The notes under the pieces: model-generated
Database searches by the model: none
What the model saw: the letters and a program-made list of their open reading frames with translations, nothing else
Told to the model about the DNA's origin: nothing
Made by a program: the position numbers and the translations under genes
In this document: positions 7,905 to 15,624 of the stretch, one piece after another
Numbering within the stretch: position 1 is the first letter of the stretch
Layout of the letters: the number at the start of each line of letters is the position of its first letter
NCBI RefSeq assembly: GCF_000186225.1
Contig: NC_014933.1
Span: 1,550,001-1,614,000 of the forward strand
Reading direction: 5' to 3'
Source of the DNA: Bacteroides helcogenes P 36-108
Lineage (GTDB): Bacteria; Bacteroidota; Bacteroidia; Bacteroidales; Bacteroidaceae
DNA length: 64,000 nucleotides

Positions 7905-10900
7905 TTATTTGTCGAGTTCTTTCAGCAGTTCTTCTACAGCCGCCTTCAATTGAGTGTCTTCACCTTTCACTATGGTTTCGGGTGAGTTGGCTACCTTGAT
8001 GTCCGGTTCCAGTTGTGAGTTTTCCAGATAGCTTCCGTCCGGCAGGCGGTAGCCGATGACGGGAATGCCGAACACCAACGATGGGTCTTGCAAGGTTTCC
8101 CAAGATACACTGGTCATTGTGCCCGGAACGGGCATGCCTACCAGCTTGCCCAGCTTTTGATGGCTGTAAACCCACGGTGTGCCGTGTGCGTTGGAGTAGT
8201 TGGCCTCGCAGGTCAGCATGATGGAAGGTTTGTTCCAGCGGCGGCTGGGCATATCGCAGGCCTCGCGTCCGCGGACTACTTGTGTGAAGTATTTTTTGCC
8301 GCTGAACAGTACCTCGATGTCTTCGTGCAGGCGTCCGCCGCCATTGAAACGTGTGTCGATGACAATGCCCTCGCGATTGTTGTATTTACCCAGGATGTCC
8401 GAGTAAACGGAACGGAAACTACCGTCTCCCATAGATTCTATATGTACGTATCCCAAACGCCCGCCGGACCATTTGTCAACATCTGCTGCACGTTGCTTTA
8501 CCCAACGGGTATAGAGCAGGCCGCCGAGTGCGCCGTGGGTGACAGGAATTGTCACTTCCTCCCATCGTTCGTTGGTCTGAGGGTCATATAGCGAAACAAG
8601 TGTCTTCTTTTTTGCCTTGTTATTGAGCAATGTATAGTAATCCATTTCGGGAGTAATTTCCGTACCGTCTATTTTTTCAATCACCACACCGTTTTTCACT
8701 TTTGTGTCGGCTTTGTCAAACGGGCCTTTTTCAATCACTTCAGAAACAAGCATGCCCTTTCCGGCATAGTTCCAATCAAAAAGTAAGCCCAGACTTGCGG
8801 TAGGTTCGCTATGCTTGCCGGGATAATATCGGCCGCCGGTATGGGATACATTCAATTCGCCGAGCCATTCACTCAGAAGTTCGGCAAAATCGTAGTTATT
8901 GCCGATATGCGGCAGGAACTTGCGGTAGTCAGCACTCATGGCATCCCAGTCCACCCCGTGCATATTCGTGTTATAAAAACGCTTTTGCTGTTGTTTGTAC
9001 ACGTGGTCGAACATGTATTCGCGTTCGGCTTCCAGATTCATTTTCATGGAGGCGAGATAGCTCACCGGTTTCAGTTCATTGGAAGCCATGTCCATCTTCT
9101 GCATGCTTTTTCCGCCCATAAGGAAAAGGTGTTTGCCCTCTTTGTCCATCTCCATCGTCGCCCATCCGGTATCCATTTTATGGAGTAGTTTGGTTTCTTT
9201 CTTGCGCAGATCCATTTTCCACATGTCGAATCCGCCTTCAAAAGCTGCAAGGTAATAGAGGGTTTCTCCATCTTTGGAAATGAGGGCGCTTCCCATATTC
9301 GAGGAGTTGGGGGTGAGGCGTACGATGCGGTCTTCGATGTTTTTCAGATCCACAACGATCTCTTGGACTTTGGTCGTGTCCTTATCTTCTTTCCCGGTTC
9401 TTTTCTTCTCGTTTTTCCCTTTGCTGTTGTCTTTTTCTTTGCTTTTCTTCTGTTCGGATTCCAGTTCTTTGCGCAGTTCGTAATCTTCTTTGCTCAGGCA
9501 GAATTTGTCATAAGAGTCTTGATTGAGGAATACGAGCATGGCGTCATCCTGCGATCCCCATGAGGCATGGGCACGCATGCCGTAGCGTTCGGTGGTGAAA
9601 AGGATGGCGTTGCCGTCGAGCACAAAACGGGGTGATCCGCTTGTGTAGCCGCTGTTGGTGAGGTTTGTGATTTCACCGCCTCCTTGTGCGCTGACAAGGC
9701 CTACGTCCGAGTACGGGTCATGCTTGTTTCCTATGAATTCAAGGGTAAACCATTTGCCGTCCGGTGACCATGAATAGTCGAAACCGCCGCTTGTACCATA
9801 CCAAGTAGAACCATCGGTTATCTGGCGTACATTTCGGGTTTTGAGGTTGAGCACCATCAGGCGGTTGCGGTCTTCAATGAAAGCCAGTTCCTTGCCGTCG
9901 GGTGAGAATTGCGGATATGCACGTTTCACAGTGGTGGAAGGCAGCAGGGCTTCTTCTTTTATCAGGGTTGCATTCGGGAAGTTGGGATCTTCTTTGCGTA
10001 CTATGCTGGCCAGAAAAAGTTGCCAGTTACCGTTGCGTTCGCTGGCATAAGCCAGGGTGCGGTTATCCGGTCCGAAGGAGAGGCCGGCTTCACGTGCGGC
10101 AGTGGCGGTAATCTGTTTGGTGGTGGTATAATCTGTGGAAGTGACGAAAACTTCTCCGCGTACGATGAAAGCTATTTGCTTGCCGTCCGGAGAGACAGTG
10201 CCCGAAGTGGCTCCGCTTGAAAAGGTGAAGCCGGCAATCTGCGGCCGATCGTCACGGATGATTTCGACATCCAGCTTTTGGGGAGAAGCGCCGTTTTGCT
10301 GCGTGTAGATTTCTCCGTCGTATCCATAGCACAAAGTACCCTCGTTGCTTATGGAGAGAAACCGTACGGGATGAGTTTTGAAGGCGGTGACTTCCTTCAC
10401 CGATTGCGGCTGGGAGATAGGGAAGGAGCAGACGTTGAATGTGCCTCCGTTTCGTTCGCTCAGGAAAAATAAGGTTTCCCCGTCCGGAGACAACACCGGG
10501 TTGCGGTCTTCACCTTCTCGCCGGGTGAGGTTGGTATGCTTTCCTGTACGGATGTCGTACATCCAGACATCGCGGGTGATGGAAGACGTGTGGTGCTTGC
10601 GCCATTCGTCTTCAAAGCCTTTGCGGTCTTGATAGAAGAACTTGTCACCGGTCTTGCCGAAGCAAACAGCTTCGGCAGGAGTGCCCAGAACTTGTTCTGT
10701 GCGCCCTCCGGTTGAAGGAACCTTGTAAAGTTCGGTCATGGCGGTTGTCGGGAAAAGGGCGCTGGTTGCCGCATCTTGGATAGATGCCGAAAAGAGGATG
10801 TATTTACCGTCCGGAGTGAATGTGGACGGCAGTTCGCCGGCCGAGTTGGTGGTGAGGCGTCTGGCTGTTCCTCCATTTGCGGGCATCACGAAAATGTCAA

Positions 10901-11159
10901 AATTCCCATATCTGTCGCTTGCAAAAGCTATCTGCTTGCTGTCCGGCGACCATACGGGGGTGCATTCGTAGGAGTCTTGTGTGGTGAGCTGCATGGCTGT
11001 CCCGCCCTTTACGGGCACTTTGTAGATGTCTCCTTTATAGCAGAATGCGATTTCCTTGCCGTCGGGTGATATCCGTATGTCACGCATCCACAGGGGAGTG
11101 ATTGCATAGGAAGCCATCGTTGCGAATCCCAGTATGGCGATTGTAAATATCTTCTTCAT
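7905..11159 (-). CDS. Tricorn-like S41 protease with beta-propeller and PDZ domains
   Basis: 1084 residues. A signal peptide (MKKIFTIAILGFATMASYA) is followed by repeated PD40/WD40-like blades (DIRISPDGKEIAF and many SPDGK units) to about residue 560. A Lys/Glu-rich linker (about 570-605), a second propeller part, a PDZ-like domain and a C-terminal S41 domain follow. The tricorn Ser-His pair appears as LNVSHTGG near residue 770, and the likely nucleophile is Ser near 987 (ANYSNAHGTPW). It is an exported, probably periplasmic, peptidase. The highly charged linker is unusual and may be flexible. It stands 28 bases before pabB on the same strand. Confidence 0.92.
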   Translation of the reverse strand: MKKIFTIAILGFATMASYAITPLWMRDIRISPDGKEIAFCYKGDIYKVPVKGGTAMQLTTQDSYECTPVWSPDSKQIAFASDRYGNFDIFVMPANGGTARRLTTNSAGELPSTFTPDGKYILFSASIQDAATSALFPTTAMTELYKVPSTGGRTEQVLGTPAEAVCFGKTGDKFFYQDRKGFEDEWRKHHTSSITRDVWMYDIRTGKHTNLTRREGEDRNPVLSPDGETLFFLSERNGGTFNVCSFPISQPQSVKEVTAFKTHPVRFLSISNEGTLCYGYDGEIYTQQNGASPQKLDVEIIRDDRPQIAGFTFSSGATSGTVSPDGKQIAFIVRGEVFVTSTDYTTTKQITATAAREAGLSFGPDNRTLAYASERNGNWQLFLASIVRKEDPNFPNATLIKEEALLPSTTVKRAYPQFSPDGKELAFIEDRNRLMVLNLKTRNVRQITDGSTWYGTSGGFDYSWSPDGKWFTLEFIGNKHDPYSDVGLVSAQGGGEITNLTNSGYTSGSPRFVLDGNAILFTTERYGMRAHASWGSQDDAMLVFLNQDSYDKFCLSKEDYELRKELESEQKKSKEKDNSKGKNEKKRTGKEDKDTTKVQEIVVDLKNIEDRIVRLTPNSSNMGSALISKDGETLYYLAAFEGGFDMWKMDLRKKETKLLHKMDTGWATMEMDKEGKHLFLMGGKSMQKMDMASNELKPVSYLASMKMNLEAEREYMFDHVYKQQQKRFYNTNMHGVDWDAMSADYRKFLPHIGNNYDFAELLSEWLGELNVSHTGGRYYPGKHSEPTASLGLLFDWNYAGKGMLVSEVIEKGPFDKADTKVKNGVVIEKIDGTEITPEMDYYTLLNNKAKKKTLVSLYDPQTNERWEEVTIPVTHGALGGLLYTRWVKQRAADVDKWSGGRLGYVHIESMGDGSFRSVYSDILGKYNNREGIVIDTRFNGGGRLHEDIEVLFSGKKYFTQVVRGREACDMPSRRWNKPSIMLTCEANYSNAHGTPWVYSHQKLGKLVGMPVPGTMTSVSWETLQDPSLVFGIPVIGYRLPDGSYLENSQLEPDIKVANSPETIVKGEDTQLKAAVEELLKELDK

Positions 11160-11191
11160 AAGTGTTGATTGGCGTTATCGTTAATTATCAG

Positions 11192-11971
11192 TTATTTCAT
11201 ACCTCTCGCTTTGTATATCTGTTCCTTGGCATTATTGATGTTCTGGAACTTCTCTTCGGCTGCCTTTTTGATGTCTTCACCCAAAGTGGCCACTCTGTCA
11301 GGATGGTGTTTCAGTGCCAGGCGGCGGTAGGCGGCGCGCACCTCGTCGTTGGTGGCGGTGGGGGCTATTTCGAGCACTTTGTATGCTTCGTCCAGAGAGT
11401 TTCCGCCCAGATTAAGCATGGATTCCACTTCGGCGGCCGACAGTCCCATGTAGGCTGCCACCTCTTTCAGAGCTTCTGCCTCTTTGTTGCATACGTGTCC
11501 GTCGCTTTTGGCTATTTCTACCAAGAAGACCAGCAGTTGCAGGCGTTCTTCGTAAGTCAGATTGGCTGCAATCTGTCTGCCGCAGTCGCGGATGGTGTTT
11601 TTATATGCCAGGGGATCTTGTCGGTCCATCTGTTTGCCTTGTTCAAAGAGATTGAGCAGAATACGTTCTCCTTCGCCGACGGCTGCTTCACCGAACGTGC
11701 TTCTCAGGAAGCGGCGCACGAATTCCATCTCGCTGTGCATGATGCGTCCGTCTGCACGGATAATGTATGAGGCCATCACCAGCATGGAGAACAGGAAGCT
11801 GTTACGCTGCCCGGTATATGCGGCGTTGCCTGTTGGCTTTTCTCCATAGTAACCGCTTGTTGAATTTTGTCCGGTATCAAATAAAGAGCCTAATGCGTAT
11901 CCTGCCAAGGCTCCCAACGGGCCTCCGGCCATGAAGCCGATGACACCGCCTATCCATTTTGCTGCTCCCAT
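11192..11971 (-). CDS. TerB-like and J-domain co-chaperone (DjlA-type)
   Basis: 260 residues from MGAAKWIGG; the upstream in-frame extension runs past a promoter box and is rejected. A glycine-rich hydrophobic N-terminus (IGGVIGFMAGGPLGALAGYALG) suggests membrane association. It is followed by a TerB-like helical domain (about 60-185, with IRADGRIMHSEM and AKSDGHVCNKE metal-site-like motifs). A C-terminal J-domain carries HPD in LALKHHPDRVATLGED. This is the architecture of DjlA, a membrane-anchored DnaK partner. It lies 32 bases upstream of the tricorn-like protease, possibly in the same transcript. Confidence 0.9.
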   Translation of the reverse strand: MGAAKWIGGVIGFMAGGPLGALAGYALGSLFDTGQNSTSGYYGEKPTGNAAYTGQRNSFLFSMLVMASYIIRADGRIMHSEMEFVRRFLRSTFGEAAVGEGERILLNLFEQGKQMDRQDPLAYKNTIRDCGRQIAANLTYEERLQLLVFLVEIAKSDGHVCNKEAEALKEVAAYMGLSAAEVESMLNLGGNSLDEAYKVLEIAPTATNDEVRAAYRRLALKHHPDRVATLGEDIKKAAEEKFQNINNAKEQIYKARGMK

Positions 11972-11993
11972 AGTCTTTTTTGAGTTTAGAGCA

Positions 11994-12001
11994 CAAAAGT
12001 A
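11994..12001 (-). promoter_or_regulatory. -7 box of the J-domain gene
   Basis: TACTTTTG on the - strand lies 22 bases before the MGAAK start. This supports the short start rather than the longer open frame. Confidence 0.5.
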
Positions 12002-12071
12002 GATAATTCTGGCGAGATTCCTGAAAAATCGGGAGGATATTCCGTGGGTCTTGTTGCCGGCATGCGTGTGC

Positions 12072-12114
12072 ATAAAGAAAAAAGCATTGATAACCGTTAG
12101 GTTATCAATGCTTT
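12072..12114 (-). terminator. Terminator of tRNA-Pro
   Basis: A perfect 15-bp stem (AAAGCATTGATAACC and its complement, 12081-12095 / 12100-12114) with a 4-base loop. On the - strand it is followed by a T-rich run (12072-12082). It is directly downstream of the tRNA. Confidence 0.85.
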
Positions 12115-12122
12115 ATCGGTAG

Positions 12123-12196
12123 TCGGGATGACAAGATTCGAACTTGCGACCACACGCCCCCCAGACGCGTACTCTACCGGGCTGAGCTACATCCCG
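12123..12196 (-). tRNA. tRNA-Pro (anticodon GGG)
   Basis: 74 bases with a complete cloverleaf: acceptor CGGGATG/CATCCCG, D-stem GCTC/GAGT, anticodon stem CGCGT/GCGTG with loop CTGGGGG (anticodon GGG), and T-arm GCAAG-TTCGAAT-CTTGT. The discriminator is A. The CCA end is not encoded. It has its own promoter and terminator. Confidence 0.95.
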
Positions 12197-12207
12197 AATT
12201 GCGGATG

Positions 12208-12238
12208 CAAAAGTAGTGCTTTATTTTTAAATAGCAAA
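12208..12238 (-). promoter_or_regulatory. Promoter of tRNA-Pro
   Basis: On the - strand, -33 TTTG (12235-12238) and -7 TACTTTTG (12208-12215) are separated by 19 bp, a full match to the Bacteroides promoter. It lies 11 bases before the tRNA 5' end. Confidence 0.75.
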
Positions 12239-12310
12239 TAAAAACTTCTTTTTTTGTGTGTCATCCGTGCAAAATGGATGTCTTGCAGAATACGGCCGCG
12301 CGGAAAAGGA

Positions 12311-13066
12311 TTATTGCAGGTTCAGATTGCTCTTTACCGAAGTGAGAGCCGAGCCGTGGTCTGAAGCCGTGGATTGCCGGGTGCAATATTCAAACTCGGT
12401 GGACTTCTCTCCGCTGAAGGATTTCCATTTCAACTTCAGTTTCACGGTCTTTCCTCCGGTGTCGGGCAGACCGTCCAGCTTGAAGGCTACCAAGGCGTCT
12501 TGCGGTGCTCCGTGATTGTCGTCGTTGGCATTGTGGCGGAATTCTACCTCGTAAGGGTTGTCCGGGTTGTTGCTTTGCAGCAAGTTCACGAAATGCTTCT
12601 TGCTGTGATCTCCCCACAAAGTGCGGAAACGGAGCGTCAGGTAGCCGTCTTCGGCAATCGTCACCCAGTCGTTGATAATCTCCACGGGGTCTGTGCCATA
12701 TGCCTTGTCGTTTTCTTTACCCAGATCGGGTGCGAGGGGCTTGGTAAGAATGCTGTCTATCCAGTTGACGTACACGGCCTTGTTGCAGGTGCTGCTCGGT
12801 TCATTTACTTCCTTGTAGTTCACCAAAGCCCGGACTTCCTTTTCGCCATAGGGGGATTTCTTGATATTGGTGGGCAGCAGGGTGGTCTTGTCGTCCAGTT
12901 GCAGAAAGACGGTACGGTCTGCACCGGTCTTCACCGTTACAAGGGCGTTGGGGTATCTCATGGCATAGTTGTCATCATTGTCGTCCAGGCATGACTGGAA
13001 GCCCAGGGAGCCTATGGCTGCAATTAGGATCAGGATTTGCTTGTTTAAAACCGATTTCATTCTCAT
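12311..13066 (-). CDS. NigD-like lipoprotein
   Basis: 251 residues. The N-terminus is a lipoprotein signal (KQILILIAAIGSLGFQSC, lipobox cysteine near residue 26) followed by an acidic DDNDDN stretch that favours outer-membrane surface export in Bacteroidetes. The rest is beta-rich and fits the NigD-like family named after the nig locus of Prevotella. Its function is unknown. It stands alone between tRNA-Pro and the HU-family gene. A second family member lies at 39862; both are isolated from polysaccharide-utilisation genes. Confidence 0.82.
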   Translation of the reverse strand: MRMKSVLNKQILILIAAIGSLGFQSCLDDNDDNYAMRYPNALVTVKTGADRTVFLQLDDKTTLLPTNIKKSPYGEKEVRALVNYKEVNEPSSTCNKAVYVNWIDSILTKPLAPDLGKENDKAYGTDPVEIINDWVTIAEDGYLTLRFRTLWGDHSKKHFVNLLQSNNPDNPYEVEFRHNANDDNHGAPQDALVAFKLDGLPDTGGKTVKLKLKWKSFSGEKSTEFEYCTRQSTASDHGSALTSVKSNLNLQ

Positions 13067-13215
13067 AGTGTACTTTTTTAATTAAACATTCGGAATAGGT
13101 ATTTCTGTTATGAAAATGAGACGGAAGCGGAAAACCTGCATGAGATATTGTTAATTAATGATAAGGGACTAACCTTTGACGCATGGAACTTATTTGCATA
13201 CCACATTGAATATGC

Positions 13216-13246
13216 TTGCGTATTATGTGGAATATACCTATCTTTG
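13216..13246 (+). promoter_or_regulatory. Promoter of the HU-family gene
   Basis: -33 TTG (13216-13218) and -7 TATCTTTG (13239-13246) are spaced by 20 bp. The predicted transcription start falls about 13252-13254, at the first base of the palindrome array. This would place the array at +1 to +60 of the transcript. Confidence 0.65.
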
Positions 13247-13252
13247 TTGTAT

Positions 13253-13312
13253 GAGATGTACATCTCATACGGTGCGAGATGTGCATCTCGTGTGTCGTGA
13301 GATGTGCATCTC
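13253..13312 (+). repeat. Array of three 14-bp palindromes, 23-bp period (copy A)
   Basis: GAGATGTACATCTC (13253-13266), GAGATGTGCATCTC (13276-13289) and GAGATGTGCATCTC (13299-13312) start exactly 23 bp apart with unrelated 9-base spacers. The same core and period recur at 37629-37688. The array lies between the predicted start site and the ATG of the HU-family gene. It may be an operator for a dimeric DNA-binding protein or a leader structure; either role is inferred. Confidence 0.9.
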
Positions 13313-13399
13313 GTGTATTCGGAACAATAGTCTTCCGGAGGCGGGGCTGCTGCCCGGCTGTTGCGGAAGCATTACATTCATTTAAAAAAAAGTAAGAGT

Positions 13400-13927
13400 A
13401 TGAGTCTGGTTTATCTGGTGCGGAAGAAGGTTTTCCGCACGGCAGAGGGGGTGAAGCAACTGTATTATGCCGTGCAGCGCATGTGGCAACAGCGCGGAGG
13501 AGTGACAACGGAGGTGCTGGCGCAACGTATGGCATTCAGGAAAGGCATGAGTGCGGGAGATGTGGAAGGAGTATTGGTGGATTTGCCTCGGTTCATCGAG
13601 GAGGCTTTGAGAAGTGGCGAGTCGGTGACGGTGAGAGGGCTTGGCTCCTTTCATGTGGCGGTGACGAGCGACGGCTTTGAGCATCCGGACGATGTGATGC
13701 CGGGCAAGGTGCGTCTGTCGCGTGTTTATTTCCGCCCCGACAAGTCACTGGTGGCAAGGCTCGATGCGGAGATGGATTTTTACCGTTATCCGCTTGGCAG
13801 GTATTTCCCTCACGAAATGTTGCGGCCGGAGACGTTGGAAAAGGAACGTGCGGCAAAAGATGTGGAAGAACCGGACGGTGCGCCTGCCGGCACGGACGAT
13901 GGGACGGCGGAGCTACGGGAGGTGTAG
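13400..13927 (+). CDS. HU/IHF-family DNA-binding protein
   Basis: 175 residues from MSLVYLVRKKVF; an earlier TTG in frame is not needed. The first ~120 residues fit the HU-like fold common in Bacteroidetes: a helical dimerisation part, then FIEEALRSGESVTVRGLGSFHVAV, the usual HU G-F segment. An acidic, Ala/Pro-rich C-terminal tail (about 150-175) is atypical of classical HU. It is preceded by a 147-base leader with the palindrome array, making autoregulation plausible. It ends 4 bases from the convergent aroB stop. Confidence 0.85.
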   Translation: MSLVYLVRKKVFRTAEGVKQLYYAVQRMWQQRGGVTTEVLAQRMAFRKGMSAGDVEGVLVDLPRFIEEALRSGESVTVRGLGSFHVAVTSDGFEHPDDVMPGKVRLSRVYFRPDKSLVARLDAEMDFYRYPLGRYFPHEMLRPETLEKERAAKDVEEPDGAPAGTDDGTAELREV

Positions 13928-13931
13928 GGGC

Positions 13932-14993
13932 TTATAGCCCCATGCACTCCCGGTAGAAGTCCAACATCTCGAAGATGGTTTCTTTGTCTGCCGTCTGGTT
14001 GAGGCAGATGTCTCCGACATTTTTCAGCAGGGTGAAGTTTATGACACCGGCGGTATTCTTTTTGTCATGCTTCATCAGTTCGTAGAGCCGGTCGTATTCC
14101 TTGCAGGTGAATGAGAATCCGCCGTAATTCTCTTTTATGAACCGGATGGCGAGGCGCATCTCGTCTTTTGGAAATCCTGCCTTTATATGAGAAAGGTATA
14201 ATTCGCAAACAATGCCCCAAGCCACTGCGTAGCCATGCAATACGGGGCGGTTCTCGGCAAGTGCAAGGCTCTCGAAAGCATGTCCTGCGGTATGTCCTAA
14301 ATTCAGGGCCTTGCGGATGCCATGCTCCTGCGGATCTTCTTCCACGATGCGCTCCTTTACTTGCACGGAGCGTCCTGTCATGGATTTGAGGGCGGCATAA
14401 TCTATCTTTTCCGTATCGAATGCCAAGAGTTCGGCCCAATGTTCGGGAGTGCTGATAAGTCCGTGCTTCAGCATCTCGGCATAGCCGGAGAAGAAATTGT
14501 GCGCGTCAAGGCTGCGCAGGAATTCTGTTTCGATCAGAACACAGGCGGCGGGTGCGAAAGTCCCTATTTCATTCTTCAGTCCGTTGAAGTTGATGCCCGT
14601 TTTGCCTCCTACGGAAGCGTCCACCATGGCCAGCAGGGTGGTGGGGATGTTAATGTAGGCGATACCTCTCTTAAAAGTGGAGGCCGCAAAGCCGCCGAGG
14701 TCGGTCACCATGCCTCCACCCAGATTGATGAGCAACGAGTGTCGGGTGGCTCCCTGCTCGCTCAGAGCCTGCCACACGTAGGCCAGCGTTTCCAGGTTCT
14801 TGTGCACGTCTTCCGCGCCTATGATGATTTCTTCCGCATCCGCCAGGGCGGTAATGCCGCCAAGCTGCGGCAGGCAGAGGCGGTGGGTGTGTTCGTCGGT
14901 GAGGATAAAGAGTTTGTCATGGGGGCATTTGTCTATGGCATGCTCCAGGCTGCTTTTCAGCTCATTGCAAAGGATTACTTCTTGTCTGCTCAT
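13932..14993 (-). CDS. aroB: 3-dehydroquinate synthase
   Basis: 353 residues, normal size. It has the NAD-binding segment INLGGGMVTDLGGFAAS, then FKRGIAYINIPTTLLAMVDASVGGKTGIN, and the zinc-ligand region (LNLGHTAGHAFE plus the later HGYAVAWG histidine). It catalyses the second step of the shikimate pathway, DAHP to 3-dehydroquinate. A -7 box on the - strand lies 36 bases upstream, back to back with the promoter of the gene at 15098. It converges on the HU-family gene with only 4 bases between the stops and no terminator. Confidence 0.97.
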   Translation of the reverse strand: MSRQEVILCNELKSSLEHAIDKCPHDKLFILTDEHTHRLCLPQLGGITALADAEEIIIGAEDVHKNLETLAYVWQALSEQGATRHSLLINLGGGMVTDLGGFAASTFKRGIAYINIPTTLLAMVDASVGGKTGINFNGLKNEIGTFAPAACVLIETEFLRSLDAHNFFSGYAEMLKHGLISTPEHWAELLAFDTEKIDYAALKSMTGRSVQVKERIVEEDPQEHGIRKALNLGHTAGHAFESLALAENRPVLHGYAVAWGIVCELYLSHIKAGFPKDEMRLAIRFIKENYGGFSFTCKEYDRLYELMKHDKKNTAGVINFTLLKNVGDICLNQTADKETIFEMLDFYRECMGL

Positions 14994-15028
14994 GAAAGTA
15001 TTAATGATTTATAATTTATTCTGCAGGG

Positions 15029-15036
15029 CAAAGATA
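15029..15036 (-). promoter_or_regulatory. -7 box of aroB
   Basis: TATCTTTG on the - strand lies 36 bases before the aroB start. It is 20 bases from the divergent + strand box at 15057, so the two promoters overlap. Confidence 0.55.
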
Positions 15037-15056
15037 GTTCTTTCGGCAATAAGTGT

Positions 15057-15064
15057 TACCTTTG
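15057..15064 (+). promoter_or_regulatory. -7 box of the membrane protein gene at 15098
   Basis: TACCTTTG matches TAnnTTTG and lies 33 bases before the ATG. No convincing -33 element was seen. Confidence 0.5.
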
Positions 15065-15097
15065 CCCGGACAAAATAAATCATAAATAGTAAACCTG

Positions 15098-15511
15098 ATG
15101 AAAGCTTTGTTGCCTGTATATTGCCGCCCGTTAGGGTATTTTGTGATCGCCTTGGGGTTGTTTCTTCCCATCCTTATGATGATGATGGGGAAAGTGACGG
15201 ATGCGAACCTGCTGTTTTATAAGGAATGTTCCAAACTGATGATGATGTTGGGCGCTTTAATGATTATCTTCGCGCTGACCGCGAACGAGAACCGTGACAC
15301 GGAGCAGATACGCAACGGTGCGACGCGCAATGCCATATTCCTGACTGTGCTTTTCATTTTTGGAAGCATGCTTTACAGGGTGGCGAAAGGCGACCTTCTC
15401 TCCGTCGATTCTTCTACGTTTCTCATATTCTTGATTCTGAATGTCCTTTGTCTGGAATTTGGTATCAAAAAATCGACCGTTGACAGAATGTTTAAGCGGA
15501 ACGGTCGATAA
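15098..15511 (+). CDS. Four-helix membrane protein of unknown function
   Basis: 137 residues with about four hydrophobic helices (roughly 13-32, 48-63, 80-94 and 105-121) and a basic C-terminus (KSTVDRMFKRNGR). It looks like an inner-membrane protein conserved in Bacteroides; I do not recognise a family. It is divergent from aroB with overlapping promoters. A hairpin (GACCGTT...AACGGTC) spans its last codons but lacks a T-run. Confidence 0.72.
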   Translation: MKALLPVYCRPLGYFVIALGLFLPILMMMMGKVTDANLLFYKECSKLMMMLGALMIIFALTANENRDTEQIRNGATRNAIFLTVLFIFGSMLYRVAKGDLLSVDSSTFLIFLILNVLCLEFGIKKSTVDRMFKRNGR

Positions 15512-15624
15512 AGAAGGCTAAACCTCATGCGGGGCATTAAACCTTTTGCCCGGAACTTTGTCAAAAGGAACAGTGAATGAAAGTCATTGTTCATTTCAAA
15601 GAATAGACAAAGAAATATAAACGC

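Noticed and set aside
13253..13312. CRISPR-like reading of the 23-bp periodic repeats (also 37629-37688)
   Set aside because: Only three palindromic units with 9-base spacers, no leader and no cas genes; repeat and spacer lengths do not fit CRISPR.
13155..13535. 126-codon open frame on the - strand through the palindrome array
   Set aside because: Its middle is just the translation of the palindromes, it overlaps the HU-family promoter and start, and no family resemblance is visible.
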